From positions 1-64,000 of the forward strand of contig JAEUOS010000063.1 of the NCBI GenBank assembly GCA_016790695.1: a stretch of 64,000 nt of DNA, read 5' to 3'. The notes below the pieces were generated by a model that did no database searches, had not been told where the DNA came from, and worked only from the letters and a program-made list of their open reading frames with translations. The translations under genes and the position numbers were made by a program. The stretch is from Burkholderiales bacterium (GTDB lineage: Bacteria; Pseudomonadota; Gammaproteobacteria; Burkholderiales; JAEUOS01). Shown here piece after piece: positions 54,363 to 62,160 of this stretch (its first letter is position 1; every line of letters begins with the position of its first letter).

Positions 54363-55724
54363 ATGACCGCCGATTTCGCGAAGCCGACGTCGAGGATCTT
54401 CCACCGCGCGCCCGGCCACGACTACCCGGTCGCGGTGCGCGGCGCAGGCATCCACCTCTTCGACGCCGCCGGCCGGCGCACCATCGATGCCTGCGGCGGG
54501 GCGGCCGTCTCCTGCCTCGGCCACGGCCATGCGCGCGTGGTCGAGGCGATCCGGCGCCAGGCCGAGCGCCTCGCCTATGTGCACACCAGCTTCTTCACCA
54601 CCGAGCCGGCCGAGGCGCTGGCCGCGCATCTGGTCGCGCACGCGCCGCCGGGCATCAGCCACGCGACCTTCGTCTCCGGCGGAGGCGAGGCGATGGAGAC
54701 CGCGCTCAAGATGGCGCGCCAGTATTTCCTCGAGATCGGCCAGCCCCGGCGCACGCGCTTCATCGCGCGCCGGCAGAGCTACCACGGCAACACGCTGGGC
54801 GCGCTCGCGATCGGCGGCAACCGCTGGCGCCGCGCGCCGTACGCGCCGCTCCTGATGCCGGCCACGCACGTGAGCCCCTGCTATCCGTATCGCGAGCAGG
54901 CGGCGGGGGAGAGCGCCGACGCCTACGGCGCGCGCCTGGCGCGCGAACTCGACGACGCGATCACCGCCGCCGGGCCGGAGACGGTGATCGCGTTCGTCGC
55001 CGAGCCGGTGGTCGGCGCCACCCTCGGCGCGGCGCCGGCGGTGCCCGGCTATTTCCGTCGCGTGCGCGAGGTGTGCGACCGGCATGGCGTGCTGCTGATC
55101 CTCGACGAGGTGATGTGCGGCATGGGCCGCTGCGGCACGCGCTACGCGTGCGAGGCCGAGGGCGTGGCGCCGGACCTGATCACCATCGCCAAGGGCCTGG
55201 GCGCGGGCTACCAGCCGATCGGCGCGGTGCTCGTCGGCCGGCGCGTGCACGACGCCTTCGCTGCCGGCTCCGGCGCGTTCCAGCACGGCTATACCTACAT
55301 GGGCCACGCGATCGCCTGCGCCGCGGCGCTCGAGGTGCAGCGCGTGATCGACGACGACGACCTGCTCGCCGCGGTGCGCGCGCGCGGTGCCGACCTCGAG
55401 GCCGGCCTGCGCCGCGCGTTCGGCGCGCACCCGCACGTCGGCGACATCCGCGGCCGCGGCCTCATGTGGGCGATCGAGCTGGTCGCCGAGCGCGCCGACG
55501 CGCGGCCGTTCGATCCCGCGCTGCAGGTGCACGCGCGCGTCAAGCGCGCCGCGATGGAGCGCGGCCTGGCCTGCTATCCGAGCGGCGGCTGCGTCGACGG
55601 GCAGCGCGGCGACCACGTGCTGCTGGCGCCGCCGTTCATCGCCTCGCGCGAGGACATCGGCGAGATCGTCGACATCCTCGCGCGCGCCGTCGACGCGGCG
55701 ATCGCCGGCCTGCCGGCCGGCTGA
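54363..55724 (+). CDS. Class III aminotransferase
   Basis: 453 residues from ATG 54363 (an ATG 13 codons upstream is less likely). PLP-dependent fold type I enzyme: DACGGAAVSCLGHGHARVVEAI, FVSGGGEAMETALKMARQYF, ILDEVMCGMGRCG, and the PLP lysine Lys277 in TIAKGLGAGYQPIG. It belongs to the broad omega-aminotransferase group; compared with the enzyme at 30.6 kb it lacks the CAGLWCV signature, so the substrate is probably different. The neighbouring lipid-kinase-like gene begins three bases after its stop. TAGAAT at 54320 is a possible -10. Confidence 0.9.
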   Translation: MTADFAKPTSRIFHRAPGHDYPVAVRGAGIHLFDAAGRRTIDACGGAAVSCLGHGHARVVEAIRRQAERLAYVHTSFFTTEPAEALAAHLVAHAPPGISHATFVSGGGEAMETALKMARQYFLEIGQPRRTRFIARRQSYHGNTLGALAIGGNRWRRAPYAPLLMPATHVSPCYPYREQAAGESADAYGARLARELDDAITAAGPETVIAFVAEPVVGATLGAAPAVPGYFRRVREVCDRHGVLLILDEVMCGMGRCGTRYACEAEGVAPDLITIAKGLGAGYQPIGAVLVGRRVHDAFAAGSGAFQHGYTYMGHAIACAAALEVQRVIDDDDLLAAVRARGADLEAGLRRAFGAHPHVGDIRGRGLMWAIELVAERADARPFDPALQVHARVKRAAMERGLACYPSGGCVDGQRGDHVLLAPPFIASREDIGEIVDILARAVDAAIAGLPAG

Positions 55725-55727
55725 CGC

Positions 55728-56612
55728 GTGGACCTCGCGCTCGTCAATCCGCAGGCCGGCGGCGGGCGCGCGGCGCGCCTGGTCGCGCCGTTGCGCTCGG
55801 CGCTGGCCGAGGGGGCGCCGGGGTGCCGGTTGCATGTCGCCGCCTCGGTGGCCGACGGGCTGGGGCAGCTCGCCGCGCTGCCGCGCGGGTCCCGTGTGCT
55901 GGTCGTCGGCGGCGACGGCACGCTCAACCGCCTGCTGCCGGGTTTGCTGGCCGGAGATCACGGACTTTCGCTGCTTCCCAGCGGCAGCGGCAACGACACC
56001 GCGCGCGCGCTCGGGCTGCACGGCATGCCATGGCGCAGCGCGCTCGAGGTCGCGCGGTCCGGCCGCGAGCGCCGCATCGACCTGGGCGAGGCCGACTGCG
56101 ACGGCCGCACGGTGCCGTTCGTCTCGAGCTTCTCGGCCGGGTTCGACGCCGCGGTCTGCCGCCGCGCGCTCGAGGGGCCGCGCTTCCTGACCGGCCTGCC
56201 GCGCTACCTGCTTGCCACGCTGCGCGAGGTGGCCGCGCTGCGGCTGCACCGCCTGCGCGTGGCCGTCGACGGCATCCCGGTGCACGAGGGCGAGGCGTTG
56301 TTCGCCGCGAGCCTCAATACGCCGAGCTTCGGCAGCGGCATGCCGGCGGTGCCGGGGGCGCGCATCGACGACGGCCGTCTCGACCTGCTGCTGGCCGGGC
56401 GCTTCGGCCGCGCCGGCGCGCTCGCCATGCTGCCGCGCCTGATGGCGGGGCGCCACCTCGGCGACGCGCGCGTGGAGACGCGCGACTTTGCGCGCCTCGA
56501 TCTGACATGCGACACCCCGCTGCCTGTCGCCGCGGACGGCGAGTATCTCGGCCGGGTGACCGGGCTGCGCATCCGCGTACTCGCGCATGCGCTGACGGTG
56601 GCGCAGCCCTGA
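55728..56612 (+). CDS. Diacylglycerol/sphingosine-kinase-like protein (DAGK catalytic domain)
   Basis: 294 residues from a GTG placed three bases after the aminotransferase stop. The lipid-kinase nucleotide site VVGGDGTLNRLL and the GSGNDTARAL motif are intact, and the N-terminal LALVNPQAGGG motif is standard for YegS/DagK-like enzymes. The C-terminal half (SSFSAGFDAAV; LDLLLAGRFGRAG; PLPVAADGEYLG) completes the fold. It probably phosphorylates a lipid such as phosphatidylglycerol or diacylglycerol. The tight spacing implies co-translation with the aminotransferase, an odd pairing with no obvious shared pathway. Confidence 0.88.
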   Translation: MDLALVNPQAGGGRAARLVAPLRSALAEGAPGCRLHVAASVADGLGQLAALPRGSRVLVVGGDGTLNRLLPGLLAGDHGLSLLPSGSGNDTARALGLHGMPWRSALEVARSGRERRIDLGEADCDGRTVPFVSSFSAGFDAAVCRRALEGPRFLTGLPRYLLATLREVAALRLHRLRVAVDGIPVHEGEALFAASLNTPSFGSGMPAVPGARIDDGRLDLLLAGRFGRAGALAMLPRLMAGRHLGDARVETRDFARLDLTCDTPLPVAADGEYLGRVTGLRIRVLAHALTVAQP

Positions 56613-56859
56613 CCGCAGATTTCGCGCCAGGGTGGCCCAGGCACGCGGGACGTCCTCCGGGTGCCCCGCAGTGGCGCAGGACTCGGGCTCGCCGTCGGCG
56701 AGGGGAAGGCGGTTGATTCCACGATCCCGCCGCGGCGCTGTCGCCCGTGCGGCGGAAGCCTGCGAACCGATGGCACGAAATTCCCGCTTCCGCATTTGCG
56801 CAGGGGCACGGGCGTGGCGCATCGTGCACGGCAGTGCGTTGCCCGACGGCTTGGGCATG

Positions 56860-56869
56860 TTTGATCAAA
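56860..56869. promoter_or_regulatory. Distal TTTGATCAAA operator
   Basis: A perfect 10-bp palindrome, identical to the copy at 56924. It lies just upstream of the putative -35 boxes. The centre-to-centre distance to the second copy is 64 bp, close to six helical turns. Confidence 0.65.
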
Positions 56870-56874
56870 ACAAG

Positions 56875-56912
56875 CTGACATTCTTGACATTGTTCGGGTA
56901 GATTCCCAAAAT
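56875..56912 (+). promoter_or_regulatory. gntR promoter region, two overlapping candidates
   Basis: Candidate one pairs TTGACA (56884-56889) with CAAAAT (56907-56912) at 17-base spacing. Candidate two pairs CTGACA (56875-56880) with TAGATT (56899-56904) at 18-base spacing. Either places the transcript start about 15 to 25 bases before the ATG at 56933, with the proximal palindrome at or just after the start. Confidence 0.5.
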
Positions 56913-56923
56913 GATGGCAATTA

Positions 56924-56933
56924 TTTGATCAAA
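56924..56933. promoter_or_regulatory. Proximal TTTGATCAAA operator overlapping the gntR start
   Basis: The second copy of the palindrome ends on the first base of the gntR ATG and occupies the place of a ribosome-binding site; no purine-rich Shine-Dalgarno sequence precedes the start. A bound regulator would block transcription, and the sequence itself may limit translation, so autorepression is expected. Confidence 0.65.
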
Positions 56934-57604
56934 TGTCTACCAGCAACCTCGACATCGGCCTGCGCATCCGCGACGACATCGTCGCCGGCGGATTGCGTTT
57001 CGGCGAACGCATCACCATCGATGCGTTGGCCACGCGCTATGGCGTGAGCCACATGCCGGTGCGCGAGGCGCTGCGCGAACTGCAGGGCGAGGGCCTGGTG
57101 GTGATCGAACCGAATCGCGGTGCGCGGGTGCGCACCATCGACGCGAATTTCGTGGAGAACCTGTTCGAGATCCGCACCGCGCTCGAGGTGATGATGGTGC
57201 GGCGCGCGGCGCGCCGCTGCACGGCCGCCGATATCGCCGAACTCGAGGCCATCGAGGATGCCCTCGAGCGGCGCATCGCGCGCTCGGACCATGCCGGCGT
57301 GGTCGCGGAGAACCGCCGCTTTCACCAGGCGATCAATCGCGTCGCCGACAACGTCGATGCGCTGCCCATCGTCGACAGGCACTGGATGCTCCTGGCCGCC
57401 CTGTGGCGCCATTTCGGCTACGGCGAGGCGCGCTTCGCGGGCGTCGCCAACGATCATCGGCACCTGCTCACCGCGCTCGATGCGCACGACGAGGAGGCGG
57501 CGGCGATGATCATGGGCGCGCATGCGACCAAGGCCAAGCTGGTGCTGCTCGCGCGGGTCGCAGCGGCGGCTGCCGCGCCGGTGATGGAGCGCAAGCGCGC
57601 ATGA
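56933..57604 (+). CDS. GntR-family (FCD subgroup) transcriptional regulator
   Basis: 223 residues. An N-terminal winged helix (IRDDIVAGGLRFGERITIDALATRYGVSHMPVREALRELQGEGLV; about residues 10 to 65) and an FCD effector domain (VENLFEIRTALEVMMVRRAARR; HAGVVAENRRFHQAINRVADN; HRHLLTALDAHDEEAAAMIMGAH) whose Asp/His residues typically bind a metal and a carboxylated ligand. It is followed 91 bases later by the dehydratase gene, so it is the natural regulator of the sugar-acid operon, with an organic or aldonic acid as probable effector. Confidence 0.92.
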   Translation: MSTSNLDIGLRIRDDIVAGGLRFGERITIDALATRYGVSHMPVREALRELQGEGLVVIEPNRGARVRTIDANFVENLFEIRTALEVMMVRRAARRCTAADIAELEAIEDALERRIARSDHAGVVAENRRFHQAINRVADNVDALPIVDRHWMLLAALWRHFGYGEARFAGVANDHRHLLTALDAHDEEAAAMIMGAHATKAKLVLLARVAAAAAAPVMERKRA

Positions 57605-57635
57605 GCGCTCCCGCCCGGCCGTCCGAACGGAGCGC

Positions 57636-57651
57636 CGCATTGCGCAATGCG
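57636..57651. promoter_or_regulatory. Palindrome CGCATTGCGCAATGCG ahead of the dehydratase operon
   Basis: A perfect 16-bp inverted repeat without spacer, 32 bases after the gntR stop. It could be an operator for a dimeric regulator or an RNA hairpin that attenuates read-through from gntR. It does not match the TTTGATCAAA sites. Confidence 0.5.
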
Positions 57652-57667
57652 CCTTCCGCGGGGTGGA

Positions 57668-57682
57668 TGTCACGCAGTGACA
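57668..57682. promoter_or_regulatory. Inverted repeat TGTCAC-GCA-GTGACA before the dehydratase start
   Basis: A 6-3-6 dyad whose last base is the first base of the AGGAGG ribosome-binding site (57682-57687) of the dehydratase gene. Either protein bound here or an RNA stem would cover the ribosome-binding site region. Its form is compatible with a regulator half-site pair; which protein uses it is unknown. Confidence 0.45.
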
Positions 57683-57695
57683 GGAGGGTAGTCCA

Positions 57696-58844
57696 ATGAA
57701 TGCCGCGCCGCTGCGCCGTCTGGCGCTTGACGCATGCACGGTCTCGGGGAAGACGCGCTGGCTGTTCGTCTCGCTCGAAGACGCCGATGGCCGCGTCGGC
57801 TGGGGCGAGGCCACGCTGCAGGGCGCCGAGACGGCGGTTGCCGCGGCCCTGGCAGGCATGGCCGATGCCGTCGTGCGCGCTTCGCCGGAGCGGCCTGACG
57901 CGTTCGCCGCTTCGATCGCCCCCCAGGCGCTGGCCGAGGCCGCCGCCGCGAGCGCCGTTGACCAGGCCCTGTGGGATCTGCGCGCGCGCCAGACGGGGAT
58001 GCCGCTGGCCGCGGCACTTGGCGGTGCGCGGCGCGACCGGCTGCCGGTGTACGCCAACATCAACCGTCGCACGCTCGTGCGCACCCCGGAGGGTTTCGCC
58101 GCGAGCGCGCGCGATGCGCTCGCGGCCGGCTTTCGCGCGCTCAAGATCGCGCCCTTCGACGAGGTCGATCCGGCGCGCTGCGCGCGCGGCGAGGGCGGCA
58201 CGGCGATGCGCGCCGGCCTTGCACGCATCGCCGCGGTGCGTGCCGCCGCGGGTCCCGCGATCCGCCTGATGGTCGACTGCCACTGGCGCTTCGACGAAGC
58301 GACCGCTGCTGCCCTGATCGACGCGGTCGCCGGACTCGAGCTTCACTGGATCGAGTGCCCGCTGCCCGAGAACGCGGCCAACCTGGGCGCGATCGCCCGG
58401 CTGCGCAGCCGCGCCAATGCGGGGGGCATCCGCCTGGCCGGGATGGAGCAGGGCATCGGCTGCGCGGCGTTCCGGCCCTACTGCGAGGCCGGCGCCTACG
58501 ACGTCATGATGCCGGACGTGAAGTACGTCGGCGGCCTGGCGGAGATGCTGCGCGTGGCCGGGATGCTCGAGCGCCACGGCGTGGAGATGTCGCCGCACAA
58601 CCCCAGCGGCCCGGTGGCCCACATGGCGAGCGTGCACGTGGGCGCGGTGATGAACGGCTTCGACATGCTGGAACTCCAGTACGACGAGAGCCCGCTGTTC
58701 GACGCGCTGGCGTTCGGCAACGTGCCGGCACGCGTCGCCGGCGCGACCGCGGTTCCCGCCGCACCCGGCCTGGGGATCGGGCTCGACGGCGCGCTGCTCG
58801 CGCAGCACGCCGCGAGTGCGCGGCGCGTCTGGGAGGCGACATGA
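57696..58844 (+). CDS. Mandelate racemase/muconate lactonizing-family enzyme, probable sugar-acid dehydratase
   Basis: Enolase-superfamily protein; 382 residues, with AGGAGG before the ATG. The capping domain (WGEATLQGAET) is followed by the barrel: general-base lysine region ALKIAPFDEV, metal ligands in LMVDCHWRF, WIECPLPE and AGMEQG, then MPDVKYVGG and SPHNPSGPVA, the last resembling the APHCPLGP motif of galactonate-type dehydratases. The likely reaction is dehydration of an aldonate to a 2-keto-3-deoxy acid. The exact sugar acid cannot be read from sequence. Its stop overlaps the next start by 4 bases (ATGA). Confidence 0.88.
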   Translation: MNAAPLRRLALDACTVSGKTRWLFVSLEDADGRVGWGEATLQGAETAVAAALAGMADAVVRASPERPDAFAASIAPQALAEAAAASAVDQALWDLRARQTGMPLAAALGGARRDRLPVYANINRRTLVRTPEGFAASARDALAAGFRALKIAPFDEVDPARCARGEGGTAMRAGLARIAAVRAAAGPAIRLMVDCHWRFDEATAAALIDAVAGLELHWIECPLPENAANLGAIARLRSRANAGGIRLAGMEQGIGCAAFRPYCEAGAYDVMMPDVKYVGGLAEMLRVAGMLERHGVEMSPHNPSGPVAHMASVHVGAVMNGFDMLELQYDESPLFDALAFGNVPARVAGATAVPAAPGLGIGLDGALLAQHAASARRVWEAT

Positions 58845-59737
58845 TCGCCGAGCGGCCCGATTGCGACGCGCTCGGCGACGCTCGCCATGTGCTCGCCGAA
58901 TCTCCGGTCTGGTGCGCGCGCTCCGCCAGCCTGTGGTGGATCGACGTGCGCGGGCCGTCGCTGCATCGCTGGCACCAGGCATCCGCGCGCATCGATGCCT
59001 GGACCATGCCGGAAGTCATCGGCGCGGTCGTCGCCGCCGCGGACGAGGTCGTCGTCGTCGCTCTCAAGGACGCGCTGCACCGGTTCGATGCCGCCGGCGG
59101 GGCGCTGGCGCGGCTGGCGACGCTGGAGCACGGCATGCCGGAGAACCGTCTCAACGAGGCCAAGGCCGATGCTCTCGGGCGCATCTGGTGCGGCAGCATG
59201 TGGGACTACGGCGCGCGCACCGCGGGCAGCCTGTACCGGGTCGGCGCGGACCGGATGCCCGCGCGCCTGCGCGGCGAGATCACCGTGCCCAACGGCATCG
59301 CCTTCGCGCCCGACGCGCGCACCATGTACTTCGCCGATACCCGCAGCGGATGCATCGACAGCGCGCCCTACGACCTGGCCACCGGTACGCCGGGCCCCTG
59401 GCGCACCCTCGTCGATGCGGGCGTCGCGCCGGGCCGCCCGGACGGCACCGCCGTCGACGCCGACGGCTGCCTGTGGAGTGCGCGGGTCGACGCCGGCTGC
59501 ATCGCACGGTTCCGGCCCGACGGCCGGCTCGACCGCCTGCTCGCCCTGCCCGCATCGATGCCGACGTCCTGCGCCTTCGGCGGCGCCGGGCTCGACACGC
59601 TGTTCGTTACCACCGGCCGGCAGCGTCTCTCCGAGGCAACGCTCGCCGCCGAACCGCTGTCCGGCGCCGTGCTCGCGCTCGATGCCGGCGTGCGCGGCCT
59701 GGCCTGCGCGGCAGCCGGCGCGTGGGCGCTCGCATGA
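58841..59737 (+). CDS. SMP-30/gluconolactonase-family lactonase
   Basis: 298 residues. Six-bladed propeller of the SMP-30/regucalcin family that opens sugar lactones to aldonic acids. The metal ligands are recognisable: Glu in LAESPVWC, Asn in VPNGIAFAPDARTMYFAD and Asp in RPDGTAVDADGCLW; the substrate-side RLNEAKADALGRIWCGSM motif is also intact. It overlaps the dehydratase upstream and the permease downstream by 4 bases each, so all three are translationally linked. In the likely pathway it acts after the dehydrogenase and before the dehydratase. Confidence 0.92.
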   Translation: MIAERPDCDALGDARHVLAESPVWCARSASLWWIDVRGPSLHRWHQASARIDAWTMPEVIGAVVAAADEVVVVALKDALHRFDAAGGALARLATLEHGMPENRLNEAKADALGRIWCGSMWDYGARTAGSLYRVGADRMPARLRGEITVPNGIAFAPDARTMYFADTRSGCIDSAPYDLATGTPGPWRTLVDAGVAPGRPDGTAVDADGCLWSARVDAGCIARFRPDGRLDRLLALPASMPTSCAFGGAGLDTLFVTTGRQRLSEATLAAEPLSGAVLALDAGVRGLACAAAGAWALA

Positions 59738-60513
59738 GCCGCGCCGGGGCGCGCTTCGGCGCGGTTGCGTTGCCGCTGTCCGGCGTGGCGGCAGTGGTCG
59801 TCGTCTGGGAGGTTGCCAGCCGCCTCGCCGCCAACGCGACGCTGGTGCCGCCGCCGCTGACCGTGTGGCGCGCATTCGCCGCGATGCAGGGCAGCGACCT
59901 GCCCGCGGACATCGGTGCGAGCCTCCTGCATCTGGCCATCGGCTACGGCCTCGGGGTGGGCGCCGGCCTGGCGCTCGCGCTCGTGGCCGCGAGCTCGCGC
60001 GCACTGGAGGCGATCGTCGACCCGTTCGTGGAGTTCCTGCGTCCGATCAGCCCGATCGCGTGGATTCCGCTGGCCATACTGCTGTTCGGCGTCGGCCGCG
60101 CGGTGCCGGTGTTCCTGATCTTCTATGCGTCGATGTTCCCGATCTTCGTCGCCACGCTGGACGGCATCCGGCGCGTCGACGCGCGGCTGATCCACGCCGC
60201 GCGGTCGCTCGGCGCGTCGCGGCGGCTGGTGGTCACGCGCGTCGTGCTGCCCGCCGCGTTGCCGTCGGTGATCGCCGGCGCGCGCCTGTCGCTGGGCGTC
60301 GCCTGGATGTCGCTGGTGGCCGGCGAGATCGTCGGCGGCGATGCCGGCATCGGCTGGCGCATCCTCTGGTACCAGGAGTTCTTCCAGATGGACCGGGTCA
60401 TGGCCGCGATCCTGATCGTCGGCGTGCTCGGCCTGGGCGCGGATCTGCTGCTGCGCGCACTGCAGCACCTGGCGCGCCGCTGGAACCCGGCGGCCGCGGA
60501 GAGCGCGGCATGA
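59734..60513 (+). CDS. NitT/TauT-type ABC transporter permease 1
   Basis: 259 residues, about six membrane segments. The binding-protein-dependent permease fold carries the ATPase-contact loop DARLIHAARSLGASRRLVVTRVVLPAALPSVIAGARLSLG, and RPISPIAWIPLAILLFGVGRAVPVF is characteristic of the SsuC/TauC/NrtB group. It is overlapped by 4 bases on both sides. Two different permease genes follow each other, which points to a heterodimeric membrane unit; most nitrate/taurine-type importers use a homodimer. Confidence 0.9.
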   Translation: MSRAGARFGAVALPLSGVAAVVVVWEVASRLAANATLVPPPLTVWRAFAAMQGSDLPADIGASLLHLAIGYGLGVGAGLALALVAASSRALEAIVDPFVEFLRPISPIAWIPLAILLFGVGRAVPVFLIFYASMFPIFVATLDGIRRVDARLIHAARSLGASRRLVVTRVVLPAALPSVIAGARLSLGVAWMSLVAGEIVGGDAGIGWRILWYQEFFQMDRVMAAILIVGVLGLGADLLLRALQHLARRWNPAAAESAA

Positions 60514-61316
60514 CCGGCGGCATGACCCGGCCGTTGTCGCGGCGCGCGCGCGTGCTCCTGCCGCTCTCGGTGCTGCTCGTGGTCCTGGCATCCTGGGAGG
60601 CGGCGGTGCAGGCGACCCGCACCCAGGGCCTGGTGCCGCACCCGGGAGGCGTGCTCTGGAGCGGCGCGCAGCTGACCGCCAACGGCGTGATCTTCCAGGC
60701 GATGTCGGGCAGCCTGGCACGGGTGCTGATCGGCTTCCTGTTCGGCGCCTGCGTCGGCATTCCGCTGGGGCTGGCCGTCGGTGCCTTCGGCACGCTCGAC
60801 CGCGCGCTGCGCCCCGTGCTCGACGCGTTGCGCTCGATCGCGCCGATCGCCTGGATTCCGATGGCCATCCTGTGGCTCGGCGTGCGCGGCAATGCCGCGT
60901 TGTTCGTCGTCGCCTACGGCGCGGTGTTTCCGTTCATCGTCAATTCCAGCCAGGCGGTGCGCCAGGTCGATCGCCGCCTGCTGTCGGCGGCGCGCGCGCT
61001 GGGCGCCGGCCGCTGGGTCATGCTGCGCTCGGTGCTGCTGCCGTCGGCGCTGCCGATGATCTTCACCGGCGCGCGCATCGCCCTCGCGTTCGCCTGGGCC
61101 TCGATCATCGCCGCCGAGCTGGCGGTCGGGATCAAGGTGGCGGGCCACGGGCGCAGCGTCGCCGGCATCGGGCAATTGATGGTCGAGACGCTCTACGTCA
61201 AGCGCGATGTCGATGCGCTGGTCTTCTACATGCTGGTCGTCGGGCTGGTGAGCTTTGCGATCGACGCCGGCCTGCGCCGGGTCCAGGAAAGGCTGCTGCC
61301 ATGGAAAAGCCACTAG
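60510..61316 (+). CDS. NitT/TauT-type ABC transporter permease 2
   Basis: 268 residues, second permease, clearly homologous to the first: RSIAPIAWIPMAILWLGVRGNAALF and the coupling loop DRRLLSAARALGAGRWVMLRSVLLPSALPMIFTGARIALAFAW. The sequence differs enough from permease 1 that the duplication is not recent. A TASWEA-like first segment (LASWEAAVQATRTQGLVPHPG) is typical of the family. Its 3' end overlaps the ATPase gene by 16 bases. Confidence 0.9.
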   Translation: MTGGMTRPLSRRARVLLPLSVLLVVLASWEAAVQATRTQGLVPHPGGVLWSGAQLTANGVIFQAMSGSLARVLIGFLFGACVGIPLGLAVGAFGTLDRALRPVLDALRSIAPIAWIPMAILWLGVRGNAALFVVAYGAVFPFIVNSSQAVRQVDRRLLSAARALGAGRWVMLRSVLLPSALPMIFTGARIALAFAWASIIAAELAVGIKVAGHGRSVAGIGQLMVETLYVKRDVDALVFYMLVVGLVSFAIDAGLRRVQERLLPWKSH

Positions 61317-62119
61317 ACGAACTGGTGCGCCTTCAGGGCGTCGGGATGGTCTATCAGTCCTCGCGCGACGGCGAGCGTGTCGAGGCGCTCGCCGGCATCG
61401 ACTTCTCCGTGCGTCGCGGCGAATTCCTGACCGTGGTCGGGCCGTCGGGCTGCGGCAAGTCGACGCTGCTCTCGCTGATCGCCGGCTTCGCCGCGCCGAC
61501 CTCGGGGTCGGTGCTCTTCGAGGGCAGGCCGGTCGACGGGCCGGACCCGGCGCGCGGCGTCATGTTCCAGGAATACGCGCTCTTTCCCTGGCGCACCGTG
61601 GCCGGCAACGTCGAATTCGGCCCGTTCGCGCGCGGCGTCGACGCCGCCACGCGGCGCGCGCGCGCCCAGACGCTGATCGACCTGGTGGGCCTCAAGGGGT
61701 TCGAGCGACGCTACCCGCACGAGCTTTCCGGCGGCATGCGCCAGCGCTGCGCGCTGGCACGCATGCTGGCCAACGAGCCGACGTTGTGGCTGATGGACGA
61801 GCCGCTCGCGGCAGTCGACCTGCAGACCCGCATCATCCTGCAGGACGAGCTGCTGCGCCTGTGGGGAGACGCGCGCGCCGGCGCGCAACGGCCGACGGTG
61901 ATGTTCGTCACCCACGGCATCGACGAGGCGGTCCTGCTGGCCGACCGCATCCTGGTCCTGGGACGGCGCCCGGGGCGCATCAAGGAAGTGCTCGAGGTCG
62001 ATCTGCCGCGGCCGCGCGCCGCCCTGCGCGGCTCGGCGGAGGTGGCGCGGCTGACCGCGCACCTGTGGGAACTGATTCGCGACGAGGCCGCGCAGGCCAT
62101 CGCCGAGGAGACGCAGTAG
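61301..62119 (+). CDS. NitT/TauT-type ABC transporter ATP-binding protein
   Basis: 272 residues. Walker A GPSGCGKST, Q-loop MFQEYALFPWRTV, signature LSGGMRQRCALARML, Walker B LWLMDEPLAAVD and switch histidine FVTHGIDEAVLLADRI, all of the SsuB/TauB/NrtD type. A C-terminal stretch (RRPGRIKEVLEVDLPRPR) is standard for this group. The ATG lies inside the end of permease 2, with GGAAAGG upstream. Confidence 0.94.
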   Translation: MEKPLDELVRLQGVGMVYQSSRDGERVEALAGIDFSVRRGEFLTVVGPSGCGKSTLLSLIAGFAAPTSGSVLFEGRPVDGPDPARGVMFQEYALFPWRTVAGNVEFGPFARGVDAATRRARAQTLIDLVGLKGFERRYPHELSGGMRQRCALARMLANEPTLWLMDEPLAAVDLQTRIILQDELLRLWGDARAGAQRPTVMFVTHGIDEAVLLADRILVLGRRPGRIKEVLEVDLPRPRAALRGSAEVARLTAHLWELIRDEAAQAIAEETQ

Positions 62120-62160
62120 CCGCCCGTGTCGGGAGATTCATCCAACGAAGGAGACTTGTC

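Larger units (their letters stand above)
56613..56932. other. 320-bp intergenic region ahead of gntR
   Basis: The first 240 bases are GC-rich and hold no recognised feature; short open frames there show no family similarity. The last 75 bases turn AT-rich and contain two TTTGATCAAA palindromes, a TTGACA box and a CTGACATTC/TTGACATTG direct repeat, together the control region of the GntR regulator. Confidence 0.65.

Noticed and set aside
56860-56869. TTTGATCAAA as an FNR box
   Set aside because: FNR sites need four bases between TTGAT and ATCAA; here the half-sites are fused, which fits a different dimeric regulator.
56632-56901. 89-codon open frame between the lipid kinase and gntR
   Set aside because: No family similarity, no ribosome-binding site, and its end overlaps the distal operator and promoter boxes.
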